From positions 4,340,001 to 4,404,000 of the forward strand of contig NZ_CP087184.1 of NCBI RefSeq assembly GCF_024749045.1: DNA of 64,000 nucleotides, read 5' to 3'. Positions 44,329-54,460 of the stretch are shown here, piece by piece. Source of the DNA: Pseudomonas sp. B21-028 (lineage in GTDB: Bacteria > Pseudomonadota > Gammaproteobacteria > Pseudomonadales > Pseudomonadaceae). Position numbers and translations under genes: made by a program. Numbering within the stretch: position 1 is the first letter of the stretch; every line of letters starts with the position of its first letter. Under the pieces are notes generated by a model, which saw only the letters and a program-made list of their open reading frames with translations, had not been told where the DNA came from and ran no database searches.

Positions 44329-44784
44329 TCAGCCGAAGCTCACGCCCCGGGCCATGCCAGTGGCGGCGATCACCATCAACATCAGCAGCAAGGCTTCGAT
44401 GTGGCTGATCCGGGCCAGGCGACCGGCCCTTGAAGCATCGATCGTCGTCCCTTTGCCCAGCGCCACCCGCCATTTGATCAAGGTGATCATCGGTACGAGT
44501 TCAAGCAGCAGGATCAGCAGGAGCAAGGTCATCTTCAGGTGGAACAGCGGCTGATGCAGGTAATAGTCCGAGCCCTTTTCATAGCCGCCGAAAGCGCGCA
44601 TCCCTCCGGTCACCAGCAGGACCAGAGCCGACAGGCCCCATACGTTATCCGCCATCAATACGTTTCGAACCGCATCCGCGCCACCGGCCAGGCGTCGCAA
44701 CGCCGTGCCGCGCGTGAGCACTGCCCACAAGCCGAGGGCGAACGCCAGAAGATGAATTGCCGCGAGAGACCAATGAGCCAACAT
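44329..44784 (-). CDS. DUF2214 family membrane protein
   Basis: The 151-residue protein has four hydrophobic helices at about 5-24, 50-66, 79-102 and 125-146. The sequence VLMADNVWGLSALVLLVTGGMRAFGGYEKGSDYYL is characteristic of DUF2214 inner-membrane proteins, which are unstudied. It is monocistronic and downstream of three tandem REPINs. No partner is evident. Confidence 0.85.
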   Translation of the reverse strand: MLAHWSLAAIHLLAFALGLWAVLTRGTALRRLAGGADAVRNVLMADNVWGLSALVLLVTGGMRAFGGYEKGSDYYLHQPLFHLKMTLLLLILLLELVPMITLIKWRVALGKGTTIDASRAGRLARISHIEALLLMLMVIAATGMARGVSFG

Positions 44785-44869
44785 GGAAGGTACCCGTCAG
44801 AGAGAACGTCGAATCGACCTGACAGTACTAGCTCATAAAAGAAAGATCGGTGGGCTGTACGCAAAAAAT

Positions 44870-44959
44870 TGTGGGAGCGGGCTTGCTTACGATAGCGGTT
44901 CAGCATTCAACGAAGGTGTTGACTGATCTGACGCCATCGCGAGCAGGCTCGCTCCCACA
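44870..44959. repeat. REPIN 1 of a tandem array of three
   Basis: Arms TGTGGGAGCGGGCTTGCT and GAGCAGGCTCGCTCCCACA. The array fills most of the 506-bp gap 44785-45290, in which I see no gene. Confidence 0.9.
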
Positions 44960-45003
44960 CTGTTCCGGGGTGAACCTAGCGCCCACGTACATCCCCGATC
45001 TCC

Positions 45004-45093
45004 GTGGGAGCGAGCCTGCTCGCGATAGCGGTTCAGCATTCAACGAAGATGCTGACTGACCTGACGCCATCGCGAGCAAGCCCGCTCCCACAC
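45004..45093. repeat. REPIN 2 of the tandem array
   Basis: Arms GTGGGAGCGAGCCTGCTCGC and GCGAGCAAGCCCGCTCCCAC. Its interior (GATAGCGGTTCAGCATTCAACG) is almost identical to copy 1, which indicates duplication. Confidence 0.9.
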
Positions 45094-45134
45094 TGTTCCG
45101 GGTGAATCCAGTATCAAAAATTCACCCTGATCTG

Positions 45135-45223
45135 TGTGGGAGCGGGCTTGCTCGCGAAAGCGTCACTACAATCAACATCACTTTGACTGATACACCGCAT
45201 TCGCGAGCAAGCCCGCTCCCACA
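45135..45223. repeat. REPIN 3 of the tandem array
   Basis: Arms TGTGGGAGCGGGCTTGCTCG and CGAGCAAGCCCGCTCCCACA. Each copy is followed by a common tail TGTTCCGGG(G)TGA. Confidence 0.9.
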
Positions 45224-45290
45224 TTGTTCCGGGGTGATCCCGCACCGAAGTACATCCCTTCCCACAGGGTGTTGCGAGGTGTCGGAGGCT

Positions 45291-46673
45291 TCAGTCAGCC
45301 AAACGCCAGGTCGTCCCGCCCTTGCCGTCTTCCAGCACCACGCCCATGGCGGTGAGCTGGTCGCGGATGCGGTCGGATTCGGCCCAGTCCTTGTTGGCCC
45401 GCGCGTTCAGGCGCGCCTGGATCAATGCCTCGACCTCGGCAGCGTCCACACGGCCTTCGGCGCCGGCCTGGAGGAAGTCGTCCGCCTCAAGCTGCAACAC
45501 GCCCAGGACGCTGGCCAGTTCCTTCAAGCGCGCCGCCAGGCCCGCCGCCGCATTGAGATCGCTCTCACGCAGGCGGTTGATCTCGCGCACCATCTCGAAC
45601 AGCACCGCGCACGCTTCCGGCGTACCGAAGTCGTCGTTCATCACGTCGGTAAACCGCGCCACGAACGCCTCGCCACCGGCGGCCGGCACGTTCGGCAGAC
45701 CTTTCAACGCGTGGTAGAAACGCTCCAGGGCGCCCTTGGCATCCTTGAGGTTGTCTTCCGAGTAGTTGATGGCGCTGCGGTAGTGGCTCGACACCAGCAG
45801 GTAACGCACGACTTCGGGGTGGTACTTGTCGAGTACGTCGCGGATGGTGAAGAAGTTGTTCAAGGACTTGGACATCTTCTCGCCGTTGATCCGGATCATG
45901 CCGCAGTGCATCCACGCGTTGGCGTAGGTCTTGCCGGTGGCCGCTTCGCTCTGGGCGATCTCGTTCTCGTGGTGCGGGAACTCCAGGTCGCTACCGCCGC
46001 CATGAATGTCGAAGGTCTCGCCCAGGCAGCAGGTGGACATCACCGAGCATTCGATGTGCCAGCCCGGACGGCCCTTGCCCCACGGTGAATCCCAGCTCGG
46101 CTCACCCGGCTTGGCGGCTTTCCACAAGACGAAATCCAGCGGGTCCTGTTTCGACTCGCCGACTTCGATCCGCGCGCCGATGCGCAGGTCTTCGATCTTC
46201 TTGCGCGACAACTTGCCGTAGCCCATGAACTTGCCGACGCGGTAGTACACGTCGCCATTGCCCGGTGCGTAGGCATAACCCTTGTCGATCAGGGTCTGGA
46301 TCATCGCGTGCATGCCAGGGATATGATCGGTGGCCCGCGGCTCCATGTCCGGCTTGAGGATATTGAGGCGCGCCTCGTCCTCGTGCATCGCCGCGATCAT
46401 GCGCTCGGTCAACGCCTCGAACGACTCGCCGTTCTCGTTGGCGCGGTTGATGATCTTGTCGTCGATGTCGGTGATGTTGCGCACATACGTCAGGTCATAA
46501 CCGCTGAAACGCAGCCAGCGGGTCACCAGGTCGAAGGCGACCATGCTGCGGCCGTGGCCCAGGTGGCAGTAGTCGTACACGGTCATGCCGCACACGTACA
46601 TGCGCACCTTGTTGCCATCCAGCGGCTTGAAGACTTCTTTGCTCTTGGTGAGCGTGTTGTAGATCGTAAGCAC
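45291..46673 (-). CDS. cysS: Cysteinyl-tRNA synthetase
   Basis: This 460-residue class I enzyme begins [44 protein letters not shown], in which Cys28 is a zinc ligand and HLGH is the HIGH motif. [10 protein letters not shown] is the KMSKS loop, and [24 protein letters not shown] supplies further zinc ligands. It charges tRNA-Cys. It lies 21 bp downstream of glnS and is likely co-transcribed with it. Confidence 0.99.
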   Translation of the reverse strand: MLTIYNTLTKSKEVFKPLDGNKVRMYVCGMTVYDYCHLGHGRSMVAFDLVTRWLRFSGYDLTYVRNITDIDDKIINRANENGESFEALTERMIAAMHEDEARLNILKPDMEPRATDHIPGMHAMIQTLIDKGYAYAPGNGDVYYRVGKFMGYGKLSRKKIEDLRIGARIEVGESKQDPLDFVLWKAAKPGEPSWDSPWGKGRPGWHIECSVMSTCCLGETFDIHGGGSDLEFPHHENEIAQSEAATGKTYANAWMHCGMIRINGEKMSKSLNNFFTIRDVLDKYHPEVVRYLLVSSHYRSAINYSEDNLKDAKGALERFYHALKGLPNVPAAGGEAFVARFTDVMNDDFGTPEACAVLFEMVREINRLRESDLNAAAGLAARLKELASVLGVLQLEADDFLQAGAEGRVDAAEVEALIQARLNARANKDWAESDRIRDQLTAMGVVLEDGKGGTTWRLAD

Positions 46674-46694
46674 AGGGTTTCCCTTAAGACTTGA

Positions 46695-48392
46695 TCACTG
46701 ACCCCAGGAATCGCGCAAGGTCACGGTACGGTTGAATACCGGGCTACCTGGTTTCGAGTCCTTGATATCCGCGCAGAAGTAACCTTCGCGCTCGAACTGG
46801 AACCGGTCTTCCGGCTGTGCGTTGCCCAGCGAGGGTTCGGCACGACAACCGGTGAGTACTTGCAGGGAGTCAGGGTTGATGTTGTCCAGGAAGCTGGCGC
46901 TGTCCTCGGCCTTTTCCGGGTTCGGCGAACGGAACAGGCGATCGTACAGGCGCACTTCGCACTCGACGCTGGCGGCGGCCGGCACCCAGTGGATCACGCC
47001 CTTGACCTTGCGACCCTCCGGGTTCTTGCCCAGGGTGTCTGGATCGTACGAGCAACGCAGCTCGACGATGTTGCCGTCGGCATCCTTGATGGCTTCGTCG
47101 GCACGGATCACGTAGCTGCCACGCAGCCGCACTTCACCAGCCGGCTCCAGGCGCTTGTAGCCTTTTGGCGGCTCTTCCATGAAGTCTTCACGGTCGATAT
47201 AGATTTCCCGGGCGAACGGCAGGATGCGCACGCCCATGTCTTCTTTCGGGTGACGAGGCAACTCGAGGTTCTCGACCTGGCCTTCCGGATAATTGGTGAT
47301 GACGACCTTCAACGGACGCAGCACGCACATGGCACGCGGGGCGTTCTGGTCCAGGTCCTCGCGGATGCTGAATTCCAGCATGCCGAAGTCCACCACGCCG
47401 TCGGAACGGTTGGTGCCGACCATCTCGCAGAAATTGCGGATCGATTTCGGCGTGTAGCCACGACGACGGAAGCCCGACAGCGTCGACATGCGCGGGTCGT
47501 CCCAGCCGTTGACGTGCTTTTCATCCACCAGTTGCTTGAGCTTGCGCTTGCTGGTGATGGTGTAGTTCAGGTTCAGGCGGCTGAATTCGTACTGGCGCGG
47601 GGTGGCCGGCACCGGCAGGTGCTCGAGGAACCACTCGTACAACGGACGATGGCTTTCGAACTCCAGGGTGCAGATCGAGTGGGTGATGCCTTCGATGGCG
47701 TCCGACTGACCGTGGGTGAAGTCGTAGTTCGGGTAGATGCACCACTTGTCACCGGTCTGGTGGTGATGGGCATGACGGATGCGGTACATGATCGGGTCGC
47801 GCAGGTTCATGTTCGGCGAGGCCATGTCGATTTTGGCCCGCAGCACCCGTGCGCCGTCCGGGAATTCACCGGCGCGCATGCGGGCGAACAGGTCCAGGTT
47901 CTCCTCCACGCTGCGCTCACGGAACGGGCTGTCCCGGCCCGGCTCGGTCAAGCTGCCACGGTATTCCCGGGCCTGCTCCGGCGTCAGGTCGCAGACATAG
48001 GCCTTGCCGGCCTTGATCAGCTCGACCGCCCAGTCGTGCAACTGGTCAAAATACTGCGAGGCATAGCGCACTTCACCGGACCATTGGAAACCCAGCCACT
48101 TGACGTCGCTTTCGATCGCGTCGATGTATTCCTGGTCTTCCTTGGCCGGGTTGGTGTCGTCGAAACGCAGGTGCGTGACACCACCGAACTCCTCGGCCAG
48201 GCCGAAGTTCACGCAAATCGACTTGGCATGGCCGATGTGCAGGTAGCCGTTGGGCTCCGGCGGGAAACGGGTGACGATCTGTGTGTGCTTACCCGAATCC
48301 AGGTCCGCCTGGATGATCGGGCGCAGGAAATTGACCGGTACGGCCGGGCCGGTCTTGGAATTCGAGGTAGGGTCGACAGTGGGCTTGCTCAT
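46695..48392 (-). CDS. glnS: Glutaminyl-tRNA synthetase
   Basis: The 565-residue protein has a class I core with [20 protein letters not shown] (HIGH motif, about 53-56), the KMSKS-equivalent [12 protein letters not shown], and two C-terminal beta-barrel anticodon domains (VNWVPAA-like [22 protein letters not shown]). Length and motifs match E. coli GlnRS. It charges tRNA-Gln directly. It diverges from ppiB across a 249-bp promoter region in which I see no other feature. Confidence 0.99.
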   Translation of the reverse strand: MSKPTVDPTSNSKTGPAVPVNFLRPIIQADLDSGKHTQIVTRFPPEPNGYLHIGHAKSICVNFGLAEEFGGVTHLRFDDTNPAKEDQEYIDAIESDVKWLGFQWSGEVRYASQYFDQLHDWAVELIKAGKAYVCDLTPEQAREYRGSLTEPGRDSPFRERSVEENLDLFARMRAGEFPDGARVLRAKIDMASPNMNLRDPIMYRIRHAHHHQTGDKWCIYPNYDFTHGQSDAIEGITHSICTLEFESHRPLYEWFLEHLPVPATPRQYEFSRLNLNYTITSKRKLKQLVDEKHVNGWDDPRMSTLSGFRRRGYTPKSIRNFCEMVGTNRSDGVVDFGMLEFSIREDLDQNAPRAMCVLRPLKVVITNYPEGQVENLELPRHPKEDMGVRILPFAREIYIDREDFMEEPPKGYKRLEPAGEVRLRGSYVIRADEAIKDADGNIVELRCSYDPDTLGKNPEGRKVKGVIHWVPAAASVECEVRLYDRLFRSPNPEKAEDSASFLDNINPDSLQVLTGCRAEPSLGNAQPEDRFQFEREGYFCADIKDSKPGSPVFNRTVTLRDSWGQ

Positions 48393-48641
48393 AGGATCCT
48401 TGAACTTACAAGTGCGCGGCCGGGTGCGGCCTGATAAATCAAAGCCCGTATCATAGCCGATGCTGTCAAGCCGCTGACAGGCCAGGCCGGCAAACGATTG
48501 AATTTAATCGGCCGCCGGATAAAAAACCGCCTCGAATTTCGTGCCTGGCACGCTAAACTGCCCAACCTGGCCGATTGCAGCCGGACCGGTTGCGGGCTTT
48601 CGGGCCGCGAAACCCACGAATTCCTTGAAAGAGTAGTCATC

Positions 48642-49145
48642 ATGAGCAAAGTCAAACTGACCACCAACCACGGCGACATCGTCCTGGAACTGAACGCCGA
48701 GAAGGCGCCGAAGACCGTTGCCAACTTCATTGAGTACGTCAAGAAGGGTCACTACGAGAACGTCGTGTTCCACCGTGTGATCAAGGGCTTCATGATCCAG
48801 GGCGGTGGTTTCGAGCCTGGCATGCAGGAAAAGAAGGACAAGAGCCCGAGCATCCAGAACGAAGCCGACAACGGCCTGCCGAACAAGAAATACTCCATCG
48901 CCATGGCGCGCACCATGGATCCGCATTCGGCATCGGCCCAGTTCTTCATCAACGCCAGCGACAACAGCTTCCTCAACCACACCGCCAAGACCGCCCAGGG
49001 CTGGGGTTATGCCGTGTTCGGTGAAGTGATCGAAGGCAAGGACGTGGTCGACAAGATCGAAGGCGTTGCCACCACCTCCAAGGCCGGCCACCAGGACGTG
49101 CCGAAGGATGACGTGATCATCGAGAAAGCCGAGATCATTGAGTGA
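48642..49145 (+). CDS. ppiB: Cytoplasmic cyclophilin-type peptidyl-prolyl isomerase
   Basis: Start ATG 48642 ([33 protein letters not shown]) gives the usual 167 residues with no signal peptide. Active-site residues of the cyclophilin fold are in [20 protein letters not shown] and [18 protein letters not shown]. It catalyses cis-trans isomerisation of X-Pro bonds. It overlaps lpxH by 4 bp (GTGA), so the two are translationally coupled. Confidence 0.98.
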   Translation: MSKVKLTTNHGDIVLELNAEKAPKTVANFIEYVKKGHYENVVFHRVIKGFMIQGGGFEPGMQEKKDKSPSIQNEADNGLPNKKYSIAMARTMDPHSASAQFFINASDNSFLNHTAKTAQGWGYAVFGEVIEGKDVVDKIEGVATTSKAGHQDVPKDDVIIEKAEIIE

Positions 49146-49894
49146 TCCTACTGATTTCAGATCTGCATCTGGAAGAGGAGCGCCCGGACATCACCCGGGC
49201 GTTTCTGGATTTACTCGCCACCCGCGCCCGCTCGGCGCAGGCGTTGTACATTCTCGGCGACTTTTTCGAAGCGTGGATCGGCGACGATGCCATGACGCCG
49301 TTCCAGCGTTCCATCTGCCAGGCCCTGCGCGAACTGAGCGACAGCGGCACGGCCATTTTCCTGATGCATGGCAATCGCGACTTCATGCTGGGGCAAGCCT
49401 TCTGCAAAGCGGCCGGCTGCACCCTGATCAAGGACCCGAGTGTCGTGCAGTTCAATGGCGAACCGGTGCTGCTGATGCACGGCGACAGCCTCTGCACCCG
49501 CGACGAAGGCTACATGAAGCTGCGGCGCTGGCTGCGCAGCCCGGTCACGCTGTTCATCCTGCGGCACCTGCCACTGGGCAGTCGCCAGAAGCTGGCGCGC
49601 AAGCTGCGCAGTGAAAGCACGACCCAGGTGCGGATGAAAGCCAACGACATCGTCGACGTCACCCCCGAGGAAATTCCGCGGATCATGCAGCAATATGGCG
49701 TGAAGACCCTGATCCACGGCCACACCCACCGCCCCGCCATCCATAAGCTGCAACTCGGCGAACAGGCCGCCCGGCGCATCGTGCTGGGGGATTGGGACAA
49801 GCAGGGTTGGGCGTTGCAAGTAGATGAACAGGGGTTTGCGTTGGCGCCGTTTGGGTTTGCCCCGCCGCCCCTGCTGGCAGCCCCCACCGACTGA
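49142..49894 (+). CDS. lpxH: UDP-2,3-diacylglucosamine diphosphatase LpxH, GTG start
   Basis: GTG 49142 overlaps the ppiB stop and gives 250 residues: [22 protein letters not shown]. Metal-binding motifs of this calcineurin-like phosphoesterase are [34 protein letters not shown] and HGHTHRP. It hydrolyses UDP-2,3-diacylglucosamine to lipid X in lipid A biosynthesis and is a peripheral inner-membrane enzyme that uses Mn2+. The ppiB-lpxH order is normal in Pseudomonas. Confidence 0.97.
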   Translation: MILLISDLHLEEERPDITRAFLDLLATRARSAQALYILGDFFEAWIGDDAMTPFQRSICQALRELSDSGTAIFLMHGNRDFMLGQAFCKAAGCTLIKDPSVVQFNGEPVLLMHGDSLCTRDEGYMKLRRWLRSPVTLFILRHLPLGSRQKLARKLRSESTTQVRMKANDIVDVTPEEIPRIMQQYGVKTLIHGHTHRPAIHKLQLGEQAARRIVLGDWDKQGWALQVDEQGFALAPFGFAPPPLLAAPTD

Positions 49895-49908
49895 CAGACA
49901 CAGCCTCC

Positions 49909-50013
49909 TTGTGGGAGCAACCTGTGGGAGCAAAGCTTGCTCGCGATAACTATCGCCGCCAGCATGGATGTTGACTGAGACACCGCTGTCGCGAGCAAGC
50001 TTTGCTCCCACAG
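49909..50013. repeat. REPIN, GTGGGAGCAAAGC variant with a duplicated left end
   Basis: The left end reads TTGTGGGAGCAACCTGTGGGAGCAAAG, i.e. a repeated GTGGGAGCAA; the right arm is GAGCAAGCTTTGCTCCCACAG. Located between convergent lpxH and emrB. Confidence 0.88.
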
Positions 50014-50035
50014 CGGATTGTGCTTCAAGCCCCGG

Positions 50036-51565
50036 TCAGTGCCCGCTGGCCGCCGGCCCCGCCTTCGCCGCAAACGGCGGCTTCGCCAGCCACACCAGCA
50101 CGATCAAGCCCATGAACGCCCAGCCCAGCAGCGTGAAGTAGTCCACGGTGGAGAGCATGTACGCCTGGCTGGTGAGGATGTGATCGAGCTGGGCATAGGC
50201 CGGCGGGTTCGCGCCGCCGAGCTGGTTGAGCGCCTCGCGGGTGGCCGGGTCGAAGGTACTGATGCTCTCGCTCAGGTAGGCATGGTGCTGGTCCGCCCGG
50301 CGGATCCAGATCCAGGTGGTCAGGGACGCGGCAAAGCTGCCCCCCAGGGTCCGCAGGAATGTCGCCAGCCCCGCGCCATCGGCAATCTGGTGCGGTGGCA
50401 GGTCGGACATCAGGATGCTCAAGGTCGGCATGAAGAACAGCGCCACCCCGATTCCCATGAACAGTTGCACCAGGGCAATGTGCTGGAAGTCCACTTCATT
50501 GGTGAACCCGGCGCGCATGAAACAGCTCAGGCCGATGGCCAGGAACGCCAAGCCGGCTAGCAGCCGCAGGTCGAATTTATGGGCGTACTTGCCGACGAAG
50601 GGCGACATCAACACCGGCAGGATGCCGATGGGCGCCACGGCCAGCCCGGCCCAGGTGGCGGTGTAGCCCATCTGGGTCTGCAACCATTGCGGCAGGATCA
50701 GGTTGATGCCGAAGAACCCGGCATAGCCGCCCACCAGCACGATGGTGCCGATGCGAAAGTTGCGATAGGCAAACAAGCGGAGGTTGACCACCGGATGACG
50801 GTCGGTCATTTCCCAGATCACGAACACCGCCAGGGCAACCAGCGAAATCAGCGCGCCAATGATGATGAAATTCGACTCGAACCAATCCAGGTCATTGCCC
50901 TTGTCGAGAATCACCTGGAGCGCGCCGACGCCGATGATCAGCGTGATCAACCCGACGTAGTCCATCGGCTGATAGCTGGTCACCACCGGCCGTGCCTTGA
51001 GCTGCTGGCGTACCACCATCACCGCGAAAATCCCGATGGGCACGTTGATGAAGAAGATCCACGGCCAGCTGTAGCTGTCGGTGATCCAACCGCCCAGGAT
51101 CGGCCCGGCAATCGGCGCCACCACCGTGACCATTGCCAGCAGCGCCAGGGCCATCCCTCGCCTGGCGGGCGGATACACGGCAATCAGCAGGGTCTGGGTC
51201 ATCGGGTACAACGGCCCGGCCACCAGGCCCTGGAGCACGCGGAAGCCGATCAGCTCCGGCATCGAGGTGGAAATGCCGCACAGGAACGACGCGAGCACGA
51301 ACAGCATGGTTGCCCATAAGAACAGCTTCACCTCGCCAAACCGGCGGCTCAACCAGCCGGTCAACGGGAGCGCGATGGCGTTGCTCACCGCGAACGAAGT
51401 GATCACCCAGGTGCCCTGCTCCGAGCTGACGCCCAGATTGCCGGAAATGGTCGGCAAGGCAACGTTGGCAATGGTGGTGTCGAGCACTTGCATGAACGTC
51501 GCCAGCGACAGCCCGATGGTACTGAGCAACAGGCTGGGCGGCGAGAAAGATGCGTTATTGCTCAT
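50036..51565 (-). CDS. emrB: EmrB/DHA2-family MFS multidrug exporter
   Basis: This 509-residue inner-membrane protein has about 14 predicted helices. DHA2 signatures are LDTTIANVALPTISGNLG (motif D1) and the WVITSFAVSNAIALPLTGWLSRRFGEVKLFL stretch with motif A. It pumps hydrophobic toxic compounds by proton antiport, coupled to the EmrA adaptor and an outer-membrane channel. The three efflux genes and a MarR gene lie in one minus-strand unit; a 135-bp REPIN separates emrA and emrB. Confidence 0.95.
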   Translation of the reverse strand: MSNNASFSPPSLLLSTIGLSLATFMQVLDTTIANVALPTISGNLGVSSEQGTWVITSFAVSNAIALPLTGWLSRRFGEVKLFLWATMLFVLASFLCGISTSMPELIGFRVLQGLVAGPLYPMTQTLLIAVYPPARRGMALALLAMVTVVAPIAGPILGGWITDSYSWPWIFFINVPIGIFAVMVVRQQLKARPVVTSYQPMDYVGLITLIIGVGALQVILDKGNDLDWFESNFIIIGALISLVALAVFVIWEMTDRHPVVNLRLFAYRNFRIGTIVLVGGYAGFFGINLILPQWLQTQMGYTATWAGLAVAPIGILPVLMSPFVGKYAHKFDLRLLAGLAFLAIGLSCFMRAGFTNEVDFQHIALVQLFMGIGVALFFMPTLSILMSDLPPHQIADGAGLATFLRTLGGSFAASLTTWIWIRRADQHHAYLSESISTFDPATREALNQLGGANPPAYAQLDHILTSQAYMLSTVDYFTLLGWAFMGLIVLVWLAKPPFAAKAGPAASGH

Positions 51566-51624
51566 TGCGAAATCCTAGGAAGCGAAGATGGCAAAAGCAG
51601 AGGCAGCCAGGTAAGACCAGTCCC

Positions 51625-51759
51625 CTGTGGCGAGGGGATTTATCCCCGCTGGGCTGCGTAGCAGCCCTGTTTGATTGAAACGTGTTGACCCTGGCACACC
51701 GAGTCGCAGGGTTTTGGGGCTGCTACGCAGCCCAGCGGGGATAAATCCCCTCGCCACAG
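51625..51759. repeat. REPIN, GGCGAGGGG family, inside the efflux operon
   Basis: Arms CTGTGGCGAGGGGATTTATC and GATAAATCCCCTCGCCACAG enclose GGGCTGCGTAGCAGCCC / GGGGCTGCTACGCAGCCC stems. It lies between the emrA stop (51776) and the emrB start (51565). Confidence 0.92.
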
Positions 51760-51775
51760 GGTCTGTTGCGCTGCT

Positions 51776-52975
51776 TCAACGCTGCGCAGTCTTGCTCGCG
51801 GCAGCGCTGTTTTCGTGAATCAGGCGCGTGATCATCGCGTCGGCATCGGCCAGTTGGCGGTCGTAGACCTGGGTGCTGAACGAGGCCTTCTGCGGAGGTT
51901 GCTGTGCCAGGACCGGGCCGCTCTGATCGCGCAGGTTGACGCTGACCTCGGTGGACAGCCCGACCCGCAACGGATGCTTGGCCAGCTCCTGGGCGTTGAC
52001 ATGAATGCGCACCGGCACCCGCTGGACAATCTTGATCCAGTTGCCGGTGGCGTTCTGCGCCGGCAGCAAGGCAAACGCACTGCCCGTTCCCGCGCCGAGG
52101 CTGTCAACGGTACCGCTGTACTTCACATCGCTGCCATAGAGGTCGGTTTCGATCTCCACCGGCTGGCCGATGCGCATGTCACGCAGCTGGGTTTCCTTGA
52201 AGTTGGCATCGATCCACAACTGATCCAGTGGAATCACCGCCATCAGCGCCGTGCCCGGCTGCACCCGTTGCCCCAGTTGCACGGTGCGCTTGGCGACATA
52301 ACCGGTGACCGGTGCGATCAGGGTGCTGCGGGCATTGTTCAGGTAGGCCTGGCGCAATTGCGCGGCGGCCGACTGCACGTCGGGATGGGACGAGACCACG
52401 GTGTCATCCACCAACGCGCTGGACGTCTTGAGTTGTTGCCGGGCATTGGCGAGGGCGTTCTGCGCCGAGGTCAGGTCATCCCGGGCGTGGGACAGTTCTT
52501 CCTGGGAAATCGCCCCGCCGGCCGCCAGGTTACGGCGTCGGTTGTAGTTCTCCTGGGCCTTTTTCACTTCGGCCTCCTGCGCATTGACCTGCGCGCGCAT
52601 GCCGTCGACATTGCTGTACAACCCACGCACCTGACGGACCGTGCGGGCCAGGTTGGCCTGGGCACTTTGCAGGCCGACCTCGGCGTCGTTCGGGTCGAAC
52701 TGCACCAGCACCTGGCCTTCGCGCACCAGGTCACCATCGTCGGCACCGATGCTCACCACCGTGCCGGTCACCTGCGGAGTGATTTCCACCACGTTGCCGT
52801 TCACATAGGCATCGTCAGTATTTTCGCTCCAGCGACCGTACAGCTCATGCCAGGCCCAGACACCGAGGCCGGCGAAAATGACGATCACCGCCAGCGCCAG
52901 CAGCATCACCTTGCGCTTGCGTGGGTTGTTGTCCTGTTGATTTTCGGACGCTTGAGTATTTTCTGCGGTGGCCAT
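51776..52975 (-). CDS. emrA: EmrA-type membrane-fusion (HlyD) protein
   Basis: The 399-residue protein has a short cytoplasmic N-terminus with KRK, one helix (VMLLALAVIVIFAGLGVWAWH, about 24-44), a biotinyl-lipoyl-like half (VVEITPQVTGTVVSIGADDGDLVREGQVLVQFDP), a coiled-coil hairpin (about 100-200) and the returning barrel (STLIAPVTGYVAKRTVQLGQRVQPGTALMAVIPLDQLWIDANFKETQL). It links EmrB to the OprM-type channel across the periplasm. It starts 15 bp after the channel gene. Confidence 0.96.
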   Translation of the reverse strand: MATAENTQASENQQDNNPRKRKVMLLALAVIVIFAGLGVWAWHELYGRWSENTDDAYVNGNVVEITPQVTGTVVSIGADDGDLVREGQVLVQFDPNDAEVGLQSAQANLARTVRQVRGLYSNVDGMRAQVNAQEAEVKKAQENYNRRRNLAAGGAISQEELSHARDDLTSAQNALANARQQLKTSSALVDDTVVSSHPDVQSAAAQLRQAYLNNARSTLIAPVTGYVAKRTVQLGQRVQPGTALMAVIPLDQLWIDANFKETQLRDMRIGQPVEIETDLYGSDVKYSGTVDSLGAGTGSAFALLPAQNATGNWIKIVQRVPVRIHVNAQELAKHPLRVGLSTEVSVNLRDQSGPVLAQQPPQKASFSTQVYDRQLADADAMITRLIHENSAAASKTAQR

Positions 52976-52990
52976 GACAAATACCTCGAA

Positions 52991-54460
52991 TCAGTTATGC
53001 GGCGTGGCGGAAACCGCCGTGGCCGAGGCCAGGGTGTCGGTCTCGAAACCGCCGCCCAGGGCCTGCATCAATTGGATCGACAAATCGATCTGCTCGGCGT
53101 TCAGGGTCGCCAGTTGGCGCTGGGCCTGGAGCAGTTGCTGCTCGATGCTCAGCACGTCCAGGTAATTGCCGATGCCCGAGCCGTAGCGCTGGACCACGGT
53201 GTCGTAGGAACTCTGGGCAATTTCGGTAGCGTGTTGCTGGGCACCGATCTGTCGGGAGATATCGCGCAGTTGGTTGATGGTGTCGCTGACATCCCCAAGA
53301 GCCCTGACCAGGCTCTTGTTGTATTGCGCCACCGCCAGGTCATAGTCGGCATCCCGGGCATCCAGGTCCGCCCGCAGGCGTCCGCCGTCGAAAATCGGCA
53401 GCGACACTGTCGGCGCCACGTTGAAGAAGCGGCTGGCCGACCCGAACATCGCGTCACCCAACAAGGACTGCACCCCCGCCGCCGCGCTCAGGTTGAGGTT
53501 GGGGTAGAAGTTGGTCTTGCCGGCTTCGATGCTCTTGCTCGCCGCCTCGACCCGCCAGCGCGCCGCCACCAGGTCCGGGCGGCGCCCCAGCAACTCGGCC
53601 GGCAGGTTCGACGGCAACGCGACGGCGCTGGCTTGCAGCACGTTGGGCCGGGCAATTTCATTGCCGCGATCCGGGCCTTTGCCCAGCAACACCGCCAAGG
53701 CGATCTTGGCGCTTTGCAGGCGCTTTTCCGCATCGATCAGCGTCGCGCTCGCGCTGGCTTCCAGGCTTTCGGTTTGTTGGAACTGGTACTCGCTGTCGAT
53801 CCCGGCAGTGAGCCGACGCTTGCTCAGGTCGAGCATCTGCCGGGTGCGCTTGAGGTCTTCAGCGGCCAGGTCATGAATGATGTGGGCTTGCCCCAGGTCG
53901 CTGTAGGCCCGGGCCACATCGGCGGCCAGGGTCAACTGCGCGGCCTGGCGGTCGATTTCCGCTGCACGGGCCTGGCCCAGCGCAGACTCCCAGGCCGCCC
54001 GCTGGCCGCCCCAGAGGTCGAAGTTGTAATTGAAATCCACGCTCAGCGAACGCAAGGTGCTGTACGCACCGCCCTGCCCCGCCGGGTCCTGGTCACGAGC
54101 CAGTCGCGAACGGCTGACGCTGCCGCTGGCATCCAGGGTCGGCATGCGCGATGCGTTGGCGGCGTAGGCGGCGGCACTGGCCTGATGCACCCGGGCACTG
54201 GCGATCTGCATGTCCGGGCTGTCGCGCAGGGCTTCACGGATCAGGCCGTCGAGTTGCGGGTCGCCCAGGCTGGACCACCAGTCGCTTTTCGGCCACGAAG
54301 CCGGCGACAGCTTGACGCCATTGAGGGATTGTCCGGCCTTGAGGTTCTGGGCCTCGAGGCTGACGCCTTCGGTCTTCAGGCCGCTGTAGCTGGCACAGCC
54401 CGCAAGGCTCATGGCCAGCAGCACCAGGCTCAACCGGGTACGCAAGGTTTTACGCTTCAT
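52991..54460 (-). CDS. OprM/NodT-type outer-membrane efflux lipoprotein
   Basis: The 489-residue protein has a lipoprotein signal with LAGC (Cys22). Two outer_membrane efflux repeats follow, with typical segments WWSSLGDPQLDGLIREALRDSPDMQIASARV and RRPDLVAARWRVEAASKSIEAGKTNFYPNLNLSAA. It forms a trimeric barrel-tunnel through the outer membrane. Its ATG overlaps the marR stop by 4 bp and it precedes emrA, completing a tripartite pump. Confidence 0.95.
   Translation of the reverse strand: MKRKTLRTRLSLVLLAMSLAGCASYSGLKTEGVSLEAQNLKAGQSLNGVKLSPASWPKSDWWSSLGDPQLDGLIREALRDSPDMQIASARVHQASAAAYAANASRMPTLDASGSVSRSRLARDQDPAGQGGAYSTLRSLSVDFNYNFDLWGGQRAAWESALGQARAAEIDRQAAQLTLAADVARAYSDLGQAHIIHDLAAEDLKRTRQMLDLSKRRLTAGIDSEYQFQQTESLEASASATLIDAEKRLQSAKIALAVLLGKGPDRGNEIARPNVLQASAVALPSNLPAELLGRRPDLVAARWRVEAASKSIEAGKTNFYPNLNLSAAAGVQSLLGDAMFGSASRFFNVAPTVSLPIFDGGRLRADLDARDADYDLAVAQYNKSLVRALGDVSDTINQLRDISRQIGAQQHATEIAQSSYDTVVQRYGSGIGNYLDVLSIEQQLLQAQRQLATLNAEQIDLSIQLMQALGGGFETDTLASATAVSATPHN

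Noticed and set aside
44870..45223. CRISPR-like array of three repeats
   Set aside because: The units are palindromic REPINs with conserved interiors, not short repeats with unique spacers, and there are no cas genes.
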